From Flammeovirgaceae bacterium UBA6059 (GTDB lineage: Bacteria; Bacteroidota; Bacteroidia; Cytophagales; Cyclobacteriaceae), in the NCBI GenBank assembly GCA_002435755.1, contig DIYH01000010.1:16427-80426 (forward strand): DNA of 64,000 nucleotides. Reading direction: 5' to 3'. Shown here piece after piece: positions 47,570 to 55,451 of this stretch. The position numbers and the translations under genes are program-made. The notes beneath the pieces were generated by a model that had not been told where the DNA came from, searched no databases, and was given only the letters and a program-made list of their open reading frames with translations. Position 1 is the stretch's first letter; every line of letters starts with the position of its first letter.

Positions 47570-49276
47570 TTATTCAGAACGCTCAAACAAGACCTCTCCT
47601 CCAACGATTGTCATATCAATCTGCGTATCGAGGAGCTGATCATCTGGCACAGTCATCAGGTCTTGGTTGTAAACGGTGAAATCTGCAAGTTTTCCAACCT
47701 CGATGCTACCCTTAATATCTTCCTCAAAGGCTCCATAAGCCGCCCAGAGGGTATAAGTCTTGAGTGCTTGCTCACGGCTCATCTTTTGAGCAGGCTCATA
47801 CCCTCCTTCCGGGGTGCCTTTGAGCGTCTGCCTGGTAACTGAGGCATAGAAACTCGCTATTGCGCTGACTGGTTCGACAGGAGCGTCAGTCCCGTTGATC
47901 ACCACTGCACCAGACTCGATAAGCGTCCTCCAAACATATGCTCCATTGACAATGCGACGCTCACCTAATCTAAAAATCGCCCATGGCCGATCACTTGACA
48001 TATGAATGGCTTGAACAGACGCAATAACATCAAGCTCTGAAAACCTTGGAATGTCCTCCGGGTCGATATGCTGAGCATGTTCTACCCTGAAGCGATGGTC
48101 TGTTGCCTTATCGGGAAATGCCTCAAAAGCAGCCTCATAAATATCGAGTACCTCTCGATTGGCTCTATCGCCTATGGCATGCGTACAAACCTGGAATCCA
48201 TTTTCGAGACCATCAAAAGTCACCCTGCGAATATCTTCCATAGGCATTACATTGTGCCCATGTACTCCAGGAGCATCCGTGTACTCTTCGAGTAGCCATG
48301 CACCTCTAGAACCAAGAGCTCCATCTGCATACAGCTTAATAGATCGTACCGTCAGAAAATTATCATAGAGCCCAATTTCCGGCCCGCTCGCGTAATAGAC
48401 ATTTAGTAAGCTGTCATTCCTTCCACTGAGCATTGTCCACAATCTAATGCCCATTTTGCCTTCTTCTCCGAATTTCTTAAAAAGCTTGATATCCTTGAAG
48501 TCTGCACCCGCATTTTGAAGACTCGTGATGCCATTTTCGAGAGCATAAGCTATTGCAAGTTCCAATGCCTTTGTATCCGTCTCTTCATTCTGGGCTGGCA
48601 CTACCCTTCTGATCAGTCCTTGGGCAGTCTCATTAAATATTCCAGTTGGGTTGCCGCTAACGTCTTTAAATATTTCGCCACCATCTGGATTTTCTGATCC
48701 TTTGGTCACTCCGGCGATCTCCATTGCTTTAGCATTAGCAAGTCCAGCGTGCCCGCTAGCGTGCGATAAATAGACGGGATGATCGGGCACAGCCTCACTC
48801 AAGCTATGATGTGTTGGAAAGCCCTTTACACGACGTTCAGATTGGGTCTCCCACTTGTCCTGATGCCACCCTCTACCCAAAATCCAGGTGCCTTCCGGGA
48901 CACCTTCTGAGGCCTCTGACACCATATTGATCAGCTCATCATAGCTCTGTACGTACATGAGGTCTACATTGAGTTGATTATAACCCATTCCCATAATATG
49001 GGCATGACTCTCGATCAGACCAGGCGTCATTGTTTTACCCCCGAGATCAATAACCTCCGTAGTTTCTCCACTGAAAGCCATCACCTCCTCAACCGAACCC
49101 ACAGCCATAATCGTATCAGCTCGCAAGGCCACCGCTTGAGCCCTGGGCTGAGTCTCATTGACAGTATAGATATTGGCATTAGTGATGATCTTGTCTGCCG
49201 GATCTGCGTGTTCAGTGCATGAGCAAAACACAATAACAAAAAATAACCCGGGAAGAATGAGTTTAAGCATATACAT
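47570..49276 (-). CDS. YtcJ-like amidohydrolase, exported
   Basis: The 568-residue protein (start at 49276, or two codons later at 49270) has a lipoprotein-like signal (ILPGLFFVIVFCSC). Amidohydrolase-3 marks are complete: MTPGLIESHAHIMGMGYN (HxH present), ILGRGWHQDKWE, KLYADGALGSRGAWLLE, CTHAIGDRANREVLD, RVEHAQHID and VINGTDAPVEPVSA with the metal Asp. The family hydrolyses amide or imine bonds in varied substrates; the Bacillus YtcJ group is poorly characterised. In contrast to the amidohydrolase at 1-1639, the metal site here is intact. Confidence 0.9.
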   Translation of the reverse strand: MYMLKLILPGLFFVIVFCSCTEHADPADKIITNANIYTVNETQPRAQAVALRADTIMAVGSVEEVMAFSGETTEVIDLGGKTMTPGLIESHAHIMGMGYNQLNVDLMYVQSYDELINMVSEASEGVPEGTWILGRGWHQDKWETQSERRVKGFPTHHSLSEAVPDHPVYLSHASGHAGLANAKAMEIAGVTKGSENPDGGEIFKDVSGNPTGIFNETAQGLIRRVVPAQNEETDTKALELAIAYALENGITSLQNAGADFKDIKLFKKFGEEGKMGIRLWTMLSGRNDSLLNVYYASGPEIGLYDNFLTVRSIKLYADGALGSRGAWLLEEYTDAPGVHGHNVMPMEDIRRVTFDGLENGFQVCTHAIGDRANREVLDIYEAAFEAFPDKATDHRFRVEHAQHIDPEDIPRFSELDVIASVQAIHMSSDRPWAIFRLGERRIVNGAYVWRTLIESGAVVINGTDAPVEPVSAIASFYASVTRQTLKGTPEGGYEPAQKMSREQALKTYTLWAAYGAFEEDIKGSIEVGKLADFTVYNQDLMTVPDDQLLDTQIDMTIVGGEVLFERSE

Positions 49277-49448
49277 ATACTTGAATTTTAACCTAATTTA
49301 AATCAATCGAACAAGATTAAGGTCATCTTCACACCTAGGTTAACTAAATCACTTATGTCCTCAATTATTCCTCATACTGCAACTTACGTAACCCTACAAA
49401 GCCTCTTTCCTCAATAACGAACTGCAGAAGGGGTACAAGATTTTAGCC

Positions 49449-50504
49449 ATGTCATCACTCTATTCAAAATTCAAAGCAATCGAGAAGTCGATTAACAATA
49501 GGAAGTATCATAGAATAAGTAGATCCAGAGCACTAGCGGCCCTTAAAGCTGTAGAAAGTGGAAAAGGCAAAATTGATGCAAAATCTGTCAAGAAGTGTGA
49601 TGACTATGCAAGGGAAATCTTAGGCTCCATTGAATATTCGCCTTGGCTATACTTCTACAGTGTTATAGCTGGTGGATTCAAAGAGGGCTGGATACCCAAC
49701 AACTATTATGGAAGTGTTGTGGTACCCGCTTTAAAAGGAGCATATGGAAAATGTTCCTCATTAAAGGCCTTGACCTTCAAGTTATTCAAAAGCGAACTAT
49801 TCCCCGATCTGCTATACCACGCTAACGGCCTTTGGTTTGATGTTTACTATCAAATAGTTCCTGAGCATAAAGTCAAAAAAACACTCTTTCGTTCATCAGA
49901 TCAAATTGTCTTCAAGAGAGATAATTCAGGAAGAGGTAAGGCTGTATACCCCCTATTTGAATTAGAATTTGAGCCAAAGAAGATAGCAGCTTTAGGCAAT
50001 GGTGTTGTGCAGCAATTCATACAGCAACACAGTTTTTTTAATGACCTTGTCAAAGGACCAGTAGCAACCATTAGGATTACCACCATCACAGATGACAGTG
50101 GTCAAAGTGCAATTAAAGCTTCCTACTTGAAGTTAGGACGATCCAAAGATAAAGTAGTCAGCTTTGACTCTGAGATCATGATTCCAATCAATATATCTAA
50201 TGGTGCTTTGTACGCCTATGGATTTTTACCAAACTTTAAAATGATCTATGAACATCCAGATACTAGAGCAGTATTTGAAGGTCAACGAATTCCACATTAC
50301 AAAAAATGTTTAGACGCTGTATTGGAATTACAAAGTAAGCTTCCACAAATCAGGTGCATTGGTTGGGACGTTACGCTTGACAAAGAGGGACATGTTAAAA
50401 TATTGGAATGGAACGGCACTCACAATGGGATTATCGTTTCAGAAGCAGCTCAAGGCCCATGTTTTGCAGGTCTAAATTGGGAAAAAATCTGGTGTTCACA
50501 CTAG
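49449..50504 (+). CDS. ATP-grasp protein, sugar-transfer-associated-like (copy A1)
   Basis: The 351-residue protein has ATP-grasp marks: DQIVFKRDNSGRGKAVYP (152-168, phosphate-binding loop), GNGVVQQFIQQH (183-194, adenine strand), VATIRITTITDDSG, and the metal-binding end CIGWDVTLDKEGHVKILEWN (303-322) with Glu320 and Asn322. This set resembles the sugar-transfer-associated ATP-grasp family, which ligates a carboxylate to an amine or other nucleophile using ATP. The first 120 residues (SPWLYFYSVIAGGFKEGWIP, NNYYG) are shared by the four neighbouring copies. It begins the array and is followed 28 bases later by copy B1. The substrate is unknown. Confidence 0.82.
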   Translation: MSSLYSKFKAIEKSINNRKYHRISRSRALAALKAVESGKGKIDAKSVKKCDDYAREILGSIEYSPWLYFYSVIAGGFKEGWIPNNYYGSVVVPALKGAYGKCSSLKALTFKLFKSELFPDLLYHANGLWFDVYYQIVPEHKVKKTLFRSSDQIVFKRDNSGRGKAVYPLFELEFEPKKIAALGNGVVQQFIQQHSFFNDLVKGPVATIRITTITDDSGQSAIKASYLKLGRSKDKVVSFDSEIMIPINISNGALYAYGFLPNFKMIYEHPDTRAVFEGQRIPHYKKCLDAVLELQSKLPQIRCIGWDVTLDKEGHVKILEWNGTHNGIIVSEAAQGPCFAGLNWEKIWCSH

Positions 50505-50532
50505 TTTCATCGTAACCTTTTAATCTATTCAA

Positions 50533-51585
50533 ATGACATCAATTTATGCTAAAATCAAAGCGCTTGAAAGGAAAGTCAACCATAAGAAACATCATAAAAA
50601 CATTAACTCAGGAGCTTATAACGCTCTGAAGGCTATTCAAGCTGAAAAGGGAGTGATCAATCCCTCACAAAAGAAAATTTGTGACGAGTATGCCTGTGAT
50701 GTCTTCGGCAGCAAACTCTATTCACCCTGGTTGTATGTATATAGTCAGTTTTCTGGGGGGTTTCAGGAAGGTTGGATACCATCCAATTATTATATCAAAG
50801 TCGTTGAACCTAACCTAAAAAAAGGATATGCCAGCCTCTCCAGGTTAAGAAGTCTTACCGGCATTCTATTTAAAAGCAAGTTTTCGCCGGATATTGCCTA
50901 TTACGTCAACGGTTTATGGTTTACTCCTGATAACCTCTTGATTGATCCCAATATGCTTAAGGATTTAGCTCTTGATCATTCAGAAATAGTTGTATACAAA
51001 AGTGATAGCTCGGCTCGTGGTATGGGTGTGAAAGTGTTGGAATCAAAATCTGTAGAAGCACATGAGTTGCAGCAGTTGGGCAATGGAGTTTTGCAGCGAT
51101 ATGTTAGACAGCACGCTTTTTTCGATCAATTCAATCATTCTGCACTCACTACTTTAAGAATAATAACAACGGTGAACGATTTAGGCGAGCCATCTGTCAG
51201 GGCTTGCAACCTTAGGTTTGCCAGGCAAAGTCAAACTCATGTTCAGTCGCAAGATCAGATTAAAGTTTCAGTCGATCTAGAAGACGGTAAAATGGCCAGG
51301 GTAGGATATCACTCTAATTGGAAGTCCATGTTGGAGCATCCTGATTCTGGCGTGAGGTTTGAAGACTGTCTTGTGCCTGGTTTTCAATCTTGTATGCAAG
51401 CAGCACTGCAACTACAGGAGACTTTTAGGCATGTGCGCTGTATTGGTTGGGACATAGCAGTTGATGAATTTGAAAAAGTCCGAGTTTTGGAGTGGAATAG
51501 CTTAAACATTGACATTGGTTTTCCTGAGTCGATGCAGGGCCCATGTTTTTCTGACTTAGGCTGGGAAAAAATATGGCGCTGTTGA
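50533..51585 (+). CDS. ATP-grasp protein (copy B1)
   Basis: This 350-residue paralogue follows copy A1 by 28 bases. It keeps the overall build (SPWLYVYSQFSGGFQEGWIP, GNGVLQRYVRQH, CIGWDIAVDEFEKVRVLEWN). Its key loops differ: the glycine-rich loop reads VVYKSDSSARGMGVKV, and after the metal-binding EWN the conserved glycine is Ser (EWNSLNIDIGF in place of EWNGTHNGI). Sequence details in the N-terminal half (KVVEPNLKKGYASLSRLRSL, QSQDQIKVSVDL) match copy B2, not A1 or A2. It may therefore use another acceptor or be partly inactive. The gene ends 124 bases before a convergent small gene. Confidence 0.8.
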   Translation: MTSIYAKIKALERKVNHKKHHKNINSGAYNALKAIQAEKGVINPSQKKICDEYACDVFGSKLYSPWLYVYSQFSGGFQEGWIPSNYYIKVVEPNLKKGYASLSRLRSLTGILFKSKFSPDIAYYVNGLWFTPDNLLIDPNMLKDLALDHSEIVVYKSDSSARGMGVKVLESKSVEAHELQQLGNGVLQRYVRQHAFFDQFNHSALTTLRIITTVNDLGEPSVRACNLRFARQSQTHVQSQDQIKVSVDLEDGKMARVGYHSNWKSMLEHPDSGVRFEDCLVPGFQSCMQAALQLQETFRHVRCIGWDIAVDEFEKVRVLEWNSLNIDIGFPESMQGPCFSDLGWEKIWRC

Positions 51586-51652
51586 TCTATAACATCTTCT
51601 TTTTCAATAGCAGTAATGGTTTTCATGCATAGCTTATGGGTAATCATTAACT

Positions 51653-51675
51653 ACTAAGTCCTTCAAGGCCTTAGT
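51653..51675. terminator. Terminator-like hairpin between convergent genes
   Basis: ACTAAG (51653-51658) and CTTAGT (51670-51675) enclose the further complementary CCTT/AAGG, making a compact hairpin in the gap between copy B1 and the reverse-strand small gene. No T run follows in either direction, so efficiency is doubtful. Confidence 0.35.
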
Positions 51676-51709
51676 ATCCCAATCAAATCAAATTCAGCAA
51701 TTCCCGGAT

Positions 51710-51988
51710 TTATGATGTTTGATACTTGCAATCGTGAATGATCTCGTCAAGTTGTTCATTGCAAAAACCAAGCTCCTGTCCCAACCTGATGATTTTCTGT
51801 CGGCGTTCTTCAGTCCAAAGATTTTGTCCCATAATAAGTTTAATCATGTACTCGAGCTCTCTCAGTGCCGGGTATTGTAAGTCGTGAATCAACAGCATAA
51901 CTTTCTTTTTGAGAGTAAATATGGCTGAGTTCAATGTTTCATTTAAGCAGATTTCGACATTTGACGTGTATCGCTCGTTGCTTAGCAT
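51710..51988 (-). CDS. Small helical protein of unknown function
   Basis: From ATG 51988 the product has 92 residues (a TTG nine bases upstream is also open). It is mostly helical and charged, without signal peptide or membrane helix: LNETLNSAIFTLKKKVMLLI, PALRELEYMIKLIMG and WTEERRQKIIRLGQELG. I do not recognise a family. The length, the helical pattern and the position in an otherwise unexplained gap of more than 500 bases argue that it is real. It is read against the ATP-grasp genes and separates the two A-B pairs. Confidence 0.55.
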   Translation of the reverse strand: MLSNERYTSNVEICLNETLNSAIFTLKKKVMLLIHDLQYPALRELEYMIKLIMGQNLWTEERRQKIIRLGQELGFCNEQLDEIIHDCKYQTS

Positions 51989-52114
51989 AAATGCCAAGAT
52001 GTAGTCAATCTCGTGACTTAGCCTTAATCACAATTTCATTTGTACGCCTTGTATAGCCAGTACCGGGAGGCTATCTTATAAGACCATTGAGCATCAACCA
52101 AATTCATAAACTAA

Positions 52115-53167
52115 ATGCCTATTTATTCCAGGTTTAAAGCCTTTGAACGAAAACTGCATGACAGAAAATATTACCAGATGGCTAAAGCTGACGCTTTAAA
52201 GAATCTGAGAATGGTTGAATCAAAACGAGGAAAAATCCATAGGTCCATCACAAAACAATGTAATGAATATGCCCAGGAAGTATTAGGATCTCAATTCTTT
52301 GCCCCTTGGCTCTATGCATACAGTGCTGTTGCCGGGAGTTTCAAAGAAGGTTGGATACCAAATAACTATTACGGTCAGGTCGGTGTACCTGCCATTAAAG
52401 GAGGATATGGTGGCTCATCAGGACTTAAAGGTTTTACTCACCATTTGTTTCGAAGTTCATTGTTTCCTGACCTCCTCTATAGGGTCAATGGATTATGGAT
52501 CTTACCAAATAGTGATATAGTCAATGAGTCTGATGTCAAAGAAATTGCGTTTCAAGATTCTGAGCAAATTGTTTTCAAGAAGGACAATTCTGGCAGAGGT
52601 AAGCATGTCTACCCCATATCTCGGATTGATTTTGATGTTGCCATGATCAACAAAATAGGTAATGGGGTTATTCAAAAATATATTAGTCAACATGAGTTTT
52701 TCAATGAGATAATGACTGGACCTGTTGCAACACTAAGGCTAACAACCGTAATAGACAAAAATGGCAAAAGTGACTTGAGAGGTTCTTATCTAAAAATCTC
52801 TCGTTCCAACAGCAATGTGGTAAAGTACCATCAGAAAGTATTGATACCGGTAGATAAAGAAAGTGGTCAGCTACACGATCAGGGAGTCTTGTTTCCTTGG
52901 CAAAGTATCAATCACCATCCAGACACCAAAACGCCCTTCAAGGGGAAAAGGATACCACATTTTGATAAATGTGTAGCCGCTGTATTGAAATTGCAACAGA
53001 TGATTCCTCATGTGCAATGTATTGGATGGGATTTGGTTGTGAACAATCAAAATCAAGTTCAAATAATGGAATGGAATGGAACACATAACGGCATTGCTGA
53101 ATCAGAGGCTTATCAAGGGCCCTGTTTTGCCGATTTAGGATGGGAAAAGCTTTGGAAATCTGGTTAA
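52115..53167 (+). CDS. ATP-grasp protein (copy A2)
   Basis: This 350-residue copy resembles A1 more than its direct neighbours: APWLYAYSAVAGSFKEGWIP, NNYYGQVGVPAIKGGYG, SLFPDLLYRVNGLWI, phosphate loop QIVFKKDNSGRGKHVYP, adenine strand GNGVIQKYISQH and metal end CIGWDLVVNNQNQVQIMEWN followed by GTHNGIAESE. All ATP-grasp landmarks are intact, so it is probably active and close in specificity to A1. It starts behind a 117-base gap after the small reverse-strand gene and is followed 48 bases later by copy B2. Confidence 0.82.
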   Translation: MPIYSRFKAFERKLHDRKYYQMAKADALKNLRMVESKRGKIHRSITKQCNEYAQEVLGSQFFAPWLYAYSAVAGSFKEGWIPNNYYGQVGVPAIKGGYGGSSGLKGFTHHLFRSSLFPDLLYRVNGLWILPNSDIVNESDVKEIAFQDSEQIVFKKDNSGRGKHVYPISRIDFDVAMINKIGNGVIQKYISQHEFFNEIMTGPVATLRLTTVIDKNGKSDLRGSYLKISRSNSNVVKYHQKVLIPVDKESGQLHDQGVLFPWQSINHHPDTKTPFKGKRIPHFDKCVAAVLKLQQMIPHVQCIGWDLVVNNQNQVQIMEWNGTHNGIAESEAYQGPCFADLGWEKLWKSG

Positions 53168-53215
53168 CAACAACGGTAGTGGTAACTAGCAACTTTAAAC
53201 CTAACTAACTTGATA

Positions 53216-54258
53216 ATGTCAATCTACGCAAAGGTAAAGGCACTGGAAAGAAGGATAAACAATAGAAAGTCTCATAAACTTATTAACCAAAGAGCATTTA
53301 AGGCACTCAGTACTATTGAAAACGAAAAGGGCAAACTAGATCCCAAAATTAAAAAGGCGTGTAATGAATACGCTGTTGATGTGCTCGGGGATAGAATATA
53401 TGCTCCTTGGCTATACGTATATAGTTTAGTGGCTGGAGAGTTCAAAAAAGGTTGGATACCTGTCAACTATTATAGTAAGATCGTAGAGCCCAGGATAAAG
53501 CAGGGGTATGGAGACACATCATATTTAAAAGCTTTAACTGGACCAATCCTGAGAAGTGATAGATTCCCTGATCTACTCTATTCTGTGAATGGCCTTTGGT
53601 TAGCTCTGGATAACACCCTATTAGATGACTCTGAAGTCAAAGAATTGATAGAAAATTCTGGAAACAAGATTGTATTTAAAAAAGACTTTTCTGGACGAGG
53701 TGCAGGAATCGAAATGTTAGACGCTGTTAGCACCAAAGTCTCTGAATTATCTAAACTCGGAAATGGAGTAATACAGCATTACGTGGATCAACATGAACAA
53801 TTAGAACGGTTAAGCCCTGTAGCAGTAGCTACACTTAGGATTACAACTGCTGTGGACAATGAAGGGTCAGTCTCAGTCAGAGGTTCTTATCTGAGGCTGG
53901 GCCGGATCAATCAGGCACATATACAATCAGATAACCAAATAATAGTACCTGTTGACTTGAATGGGGTTTGCATGAGGTAGGGTATCTATCATCATGGCAG
54001 AGCACAAGGAAACATCCCGATACGCAGGTGTTGTTTAAAGGTGTGACAATTCCCAGCTTTCGGTCATGTACCAACATTGCCTTAGAGCTTCAAAAGTCAA
54101 TTCGCCAAGTAAAATGTATTGGATGGGATATGACTGTAGACACATATGGAAATGTAAAAGTCCTGGAATGGAATGGTTCGAACAACGGTTTTACATATTC
54201 AGAGGCAACTCAAGGCCCTTGTTTCAAAGACTTGGAATGGGAAAAGCTACACGTATAA
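53216..54258 (+). pseudogene. ATP-grasp protein (copy B2), interrupted by a one-base frameshift
   Basis: The ATG at 53216 gives MSIYAKVKALERRINNRK and the frame stays open to a TAG at 53978-53980. The C-terminal third continues in the -1 frame (VGYLSSWQSTRKHPDTQVLF, CIGWDMTVDTYGNVKVLEWN, GSNNGF) to the TAA at 54256-54258. Adding one G or T in the GGGGTTT run at 53963-53969 would join them into NGGLHEVGYL, which lines up with the same place in A1, A2 and B1. So one base has been lost there, or miscalled. The fused product would be about 348 residues. Without repair the protein lacks the metal-binding EWN. Confidence 0.8.
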
Positions 54259-54381
54259 ACTCTGACTACATCCCGTGTGGCTTTCTTCAGTTATCAATTG
54301 TTAACCAAACGGGATTCGGCAAGTTTGATTTAGCATCTTTAATCAGGTCAAAGTTTTATTACATTGACTTGAGGCTATGAA

Positions 54382-55380
54382 ATGTTACGTGATTATTTAG
54401 CGATATCAATAACCTTAAGAAACAGACCTATTCCGATTCGTTTCTTCATTGGCTTGCTTCTCTGGCTACCTATTATTACCAACGCACAAAGCCGGTATGA
54501 AGAACCTTCTTGGGGTCTTAGAGTGTTTGCAGGTGAAAAATATCAGAATTTTGATATAATTGGTGGATCAGGATCATCAGCTAGTTTTACACCTACAAGC
54601 AAAAACTTAGCTGGAATTGGCTACTCTCATCAATACTTCAATATCGACCTGGGTTTGAGGCTAACGACCAGCCAGGAACAACAAACAGAACGCATCGACC
54701 TTCAGACCAGCGTTTTGTACAACAATCATTTTTTTGACATAATTGCTAAACGCTACAAAGGTTTTGTTTTCTCCTCAAACGAACTTGAATACTTTCGAGA
54801 GGACATACGCTCAGATGTCCTTGGAATCAACTATCTAAGATTTCACAACAAGAATGCAATTGACATAAAGGCAATAAAAAGCGGTAGGATCAAAGAAAGG
54901 TATCAGGGTAGTTTGGCTTATGGAGGTTTCTTTTCTTATAATGGCATTAGAGCGGACTCATCAATAGTTACTAATAACATCTCATTTGGACCAGAAATCA
55001 GAATTACTAATCTCAACGTTGGGACAATCGGTTTGCAACTAGGTTATTTCTATAGAATCTGGCTCATCAATAGGATTTATGTCTTTGGAGCTATAATATC
55101 AGGGTTAGGTACGAACCTTGGAGAAATCAAAGCCAGTGAAAACTACAGTCCAGGCTCCAGCCCTGGACTAAGGTTACAGATCAAAGCAGGATGTGGTTAT
55201 GTTAGGGAGAGATATAGCATAAGCTTTGTATCAGATCAAAGCGCTTATGCTTTAGCACTGGAAAACGATAGTGCCTATGCTTATGGGATTGGAGCACTCA
55301 AATTAGCATTTTCATGGAGATTCCAGTCTGAAAACTCATTGCATCACTTACTGCAAATGCATCAGCCTAGATCAAGATAA
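54382..55380 (+). CDS. DUF4421-like outer-membrane protein
   Basis: The 332-residue protein has a long-n-region signal peptide (PIRFFIGLLLWLPIITNAQS ends it) and a mature part of regular beta strands: FTPTSKNLAGIGYSHQYFNI and DLGLRL resemble the start of DUF4421 proteins, followed by FFDIIAKRYKGFVFS, SLAYGGFFSYNGIRAD, GTIGLQLGYFYRIW and a C-terminal strand ALKLAFSWRF. It is probably an outer-membrane barrel of Bacteroidota type. It lies 123 bases behind the ATP-grasp array in the same direction and could be its surface or export partner; this is only proximity. Confidence 0.68.
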   Translation: MLRDYLAISITLRNRPIPIRFFIGLLLWLPIITNAQSRYEEPSWGLRVFAGEKYQNFDIIGGSGSSASFTPTSKNLAGIGYSHQYFNIDLGLRLTTSQEQQTERIDLQTSVLYNNHFFDIIAKRYKGFVFSSNELEYFREDIRSDVLGINYLRFHNKNAIDIKAIKSGRIKERYQGSLAYGGFFSYNGIRADSSIVTNNISFGPEIRITNLNVGTIGLQLGYFYRIWLINRIYVFGAIISGLGTNLGEIKASENYSPGSSPGLRLQIKAGCGYVRERYSISFVSDQSAYALALENDSAYAYGIGALKLAFSWRFQSENSLHHLLQMHQPRSR

Positions 55381-55451
55381 TATCCGTGCTACCACGTAGA
55401 TAAAATCACCCATCAGCGGTATTTACTTCACTTTGATCGCCCTCTAATTTC

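Noticed and set aside
53955..53985. Programmed -1 ribosomal frameshift in ATP-grasp copy B2
   Set aside because: The site (AAT GGG GTT TGC) does not form a canonical X-XXY-YYZ slippery heptamer and no strong downstream structure is seen; a lost base is simpler.
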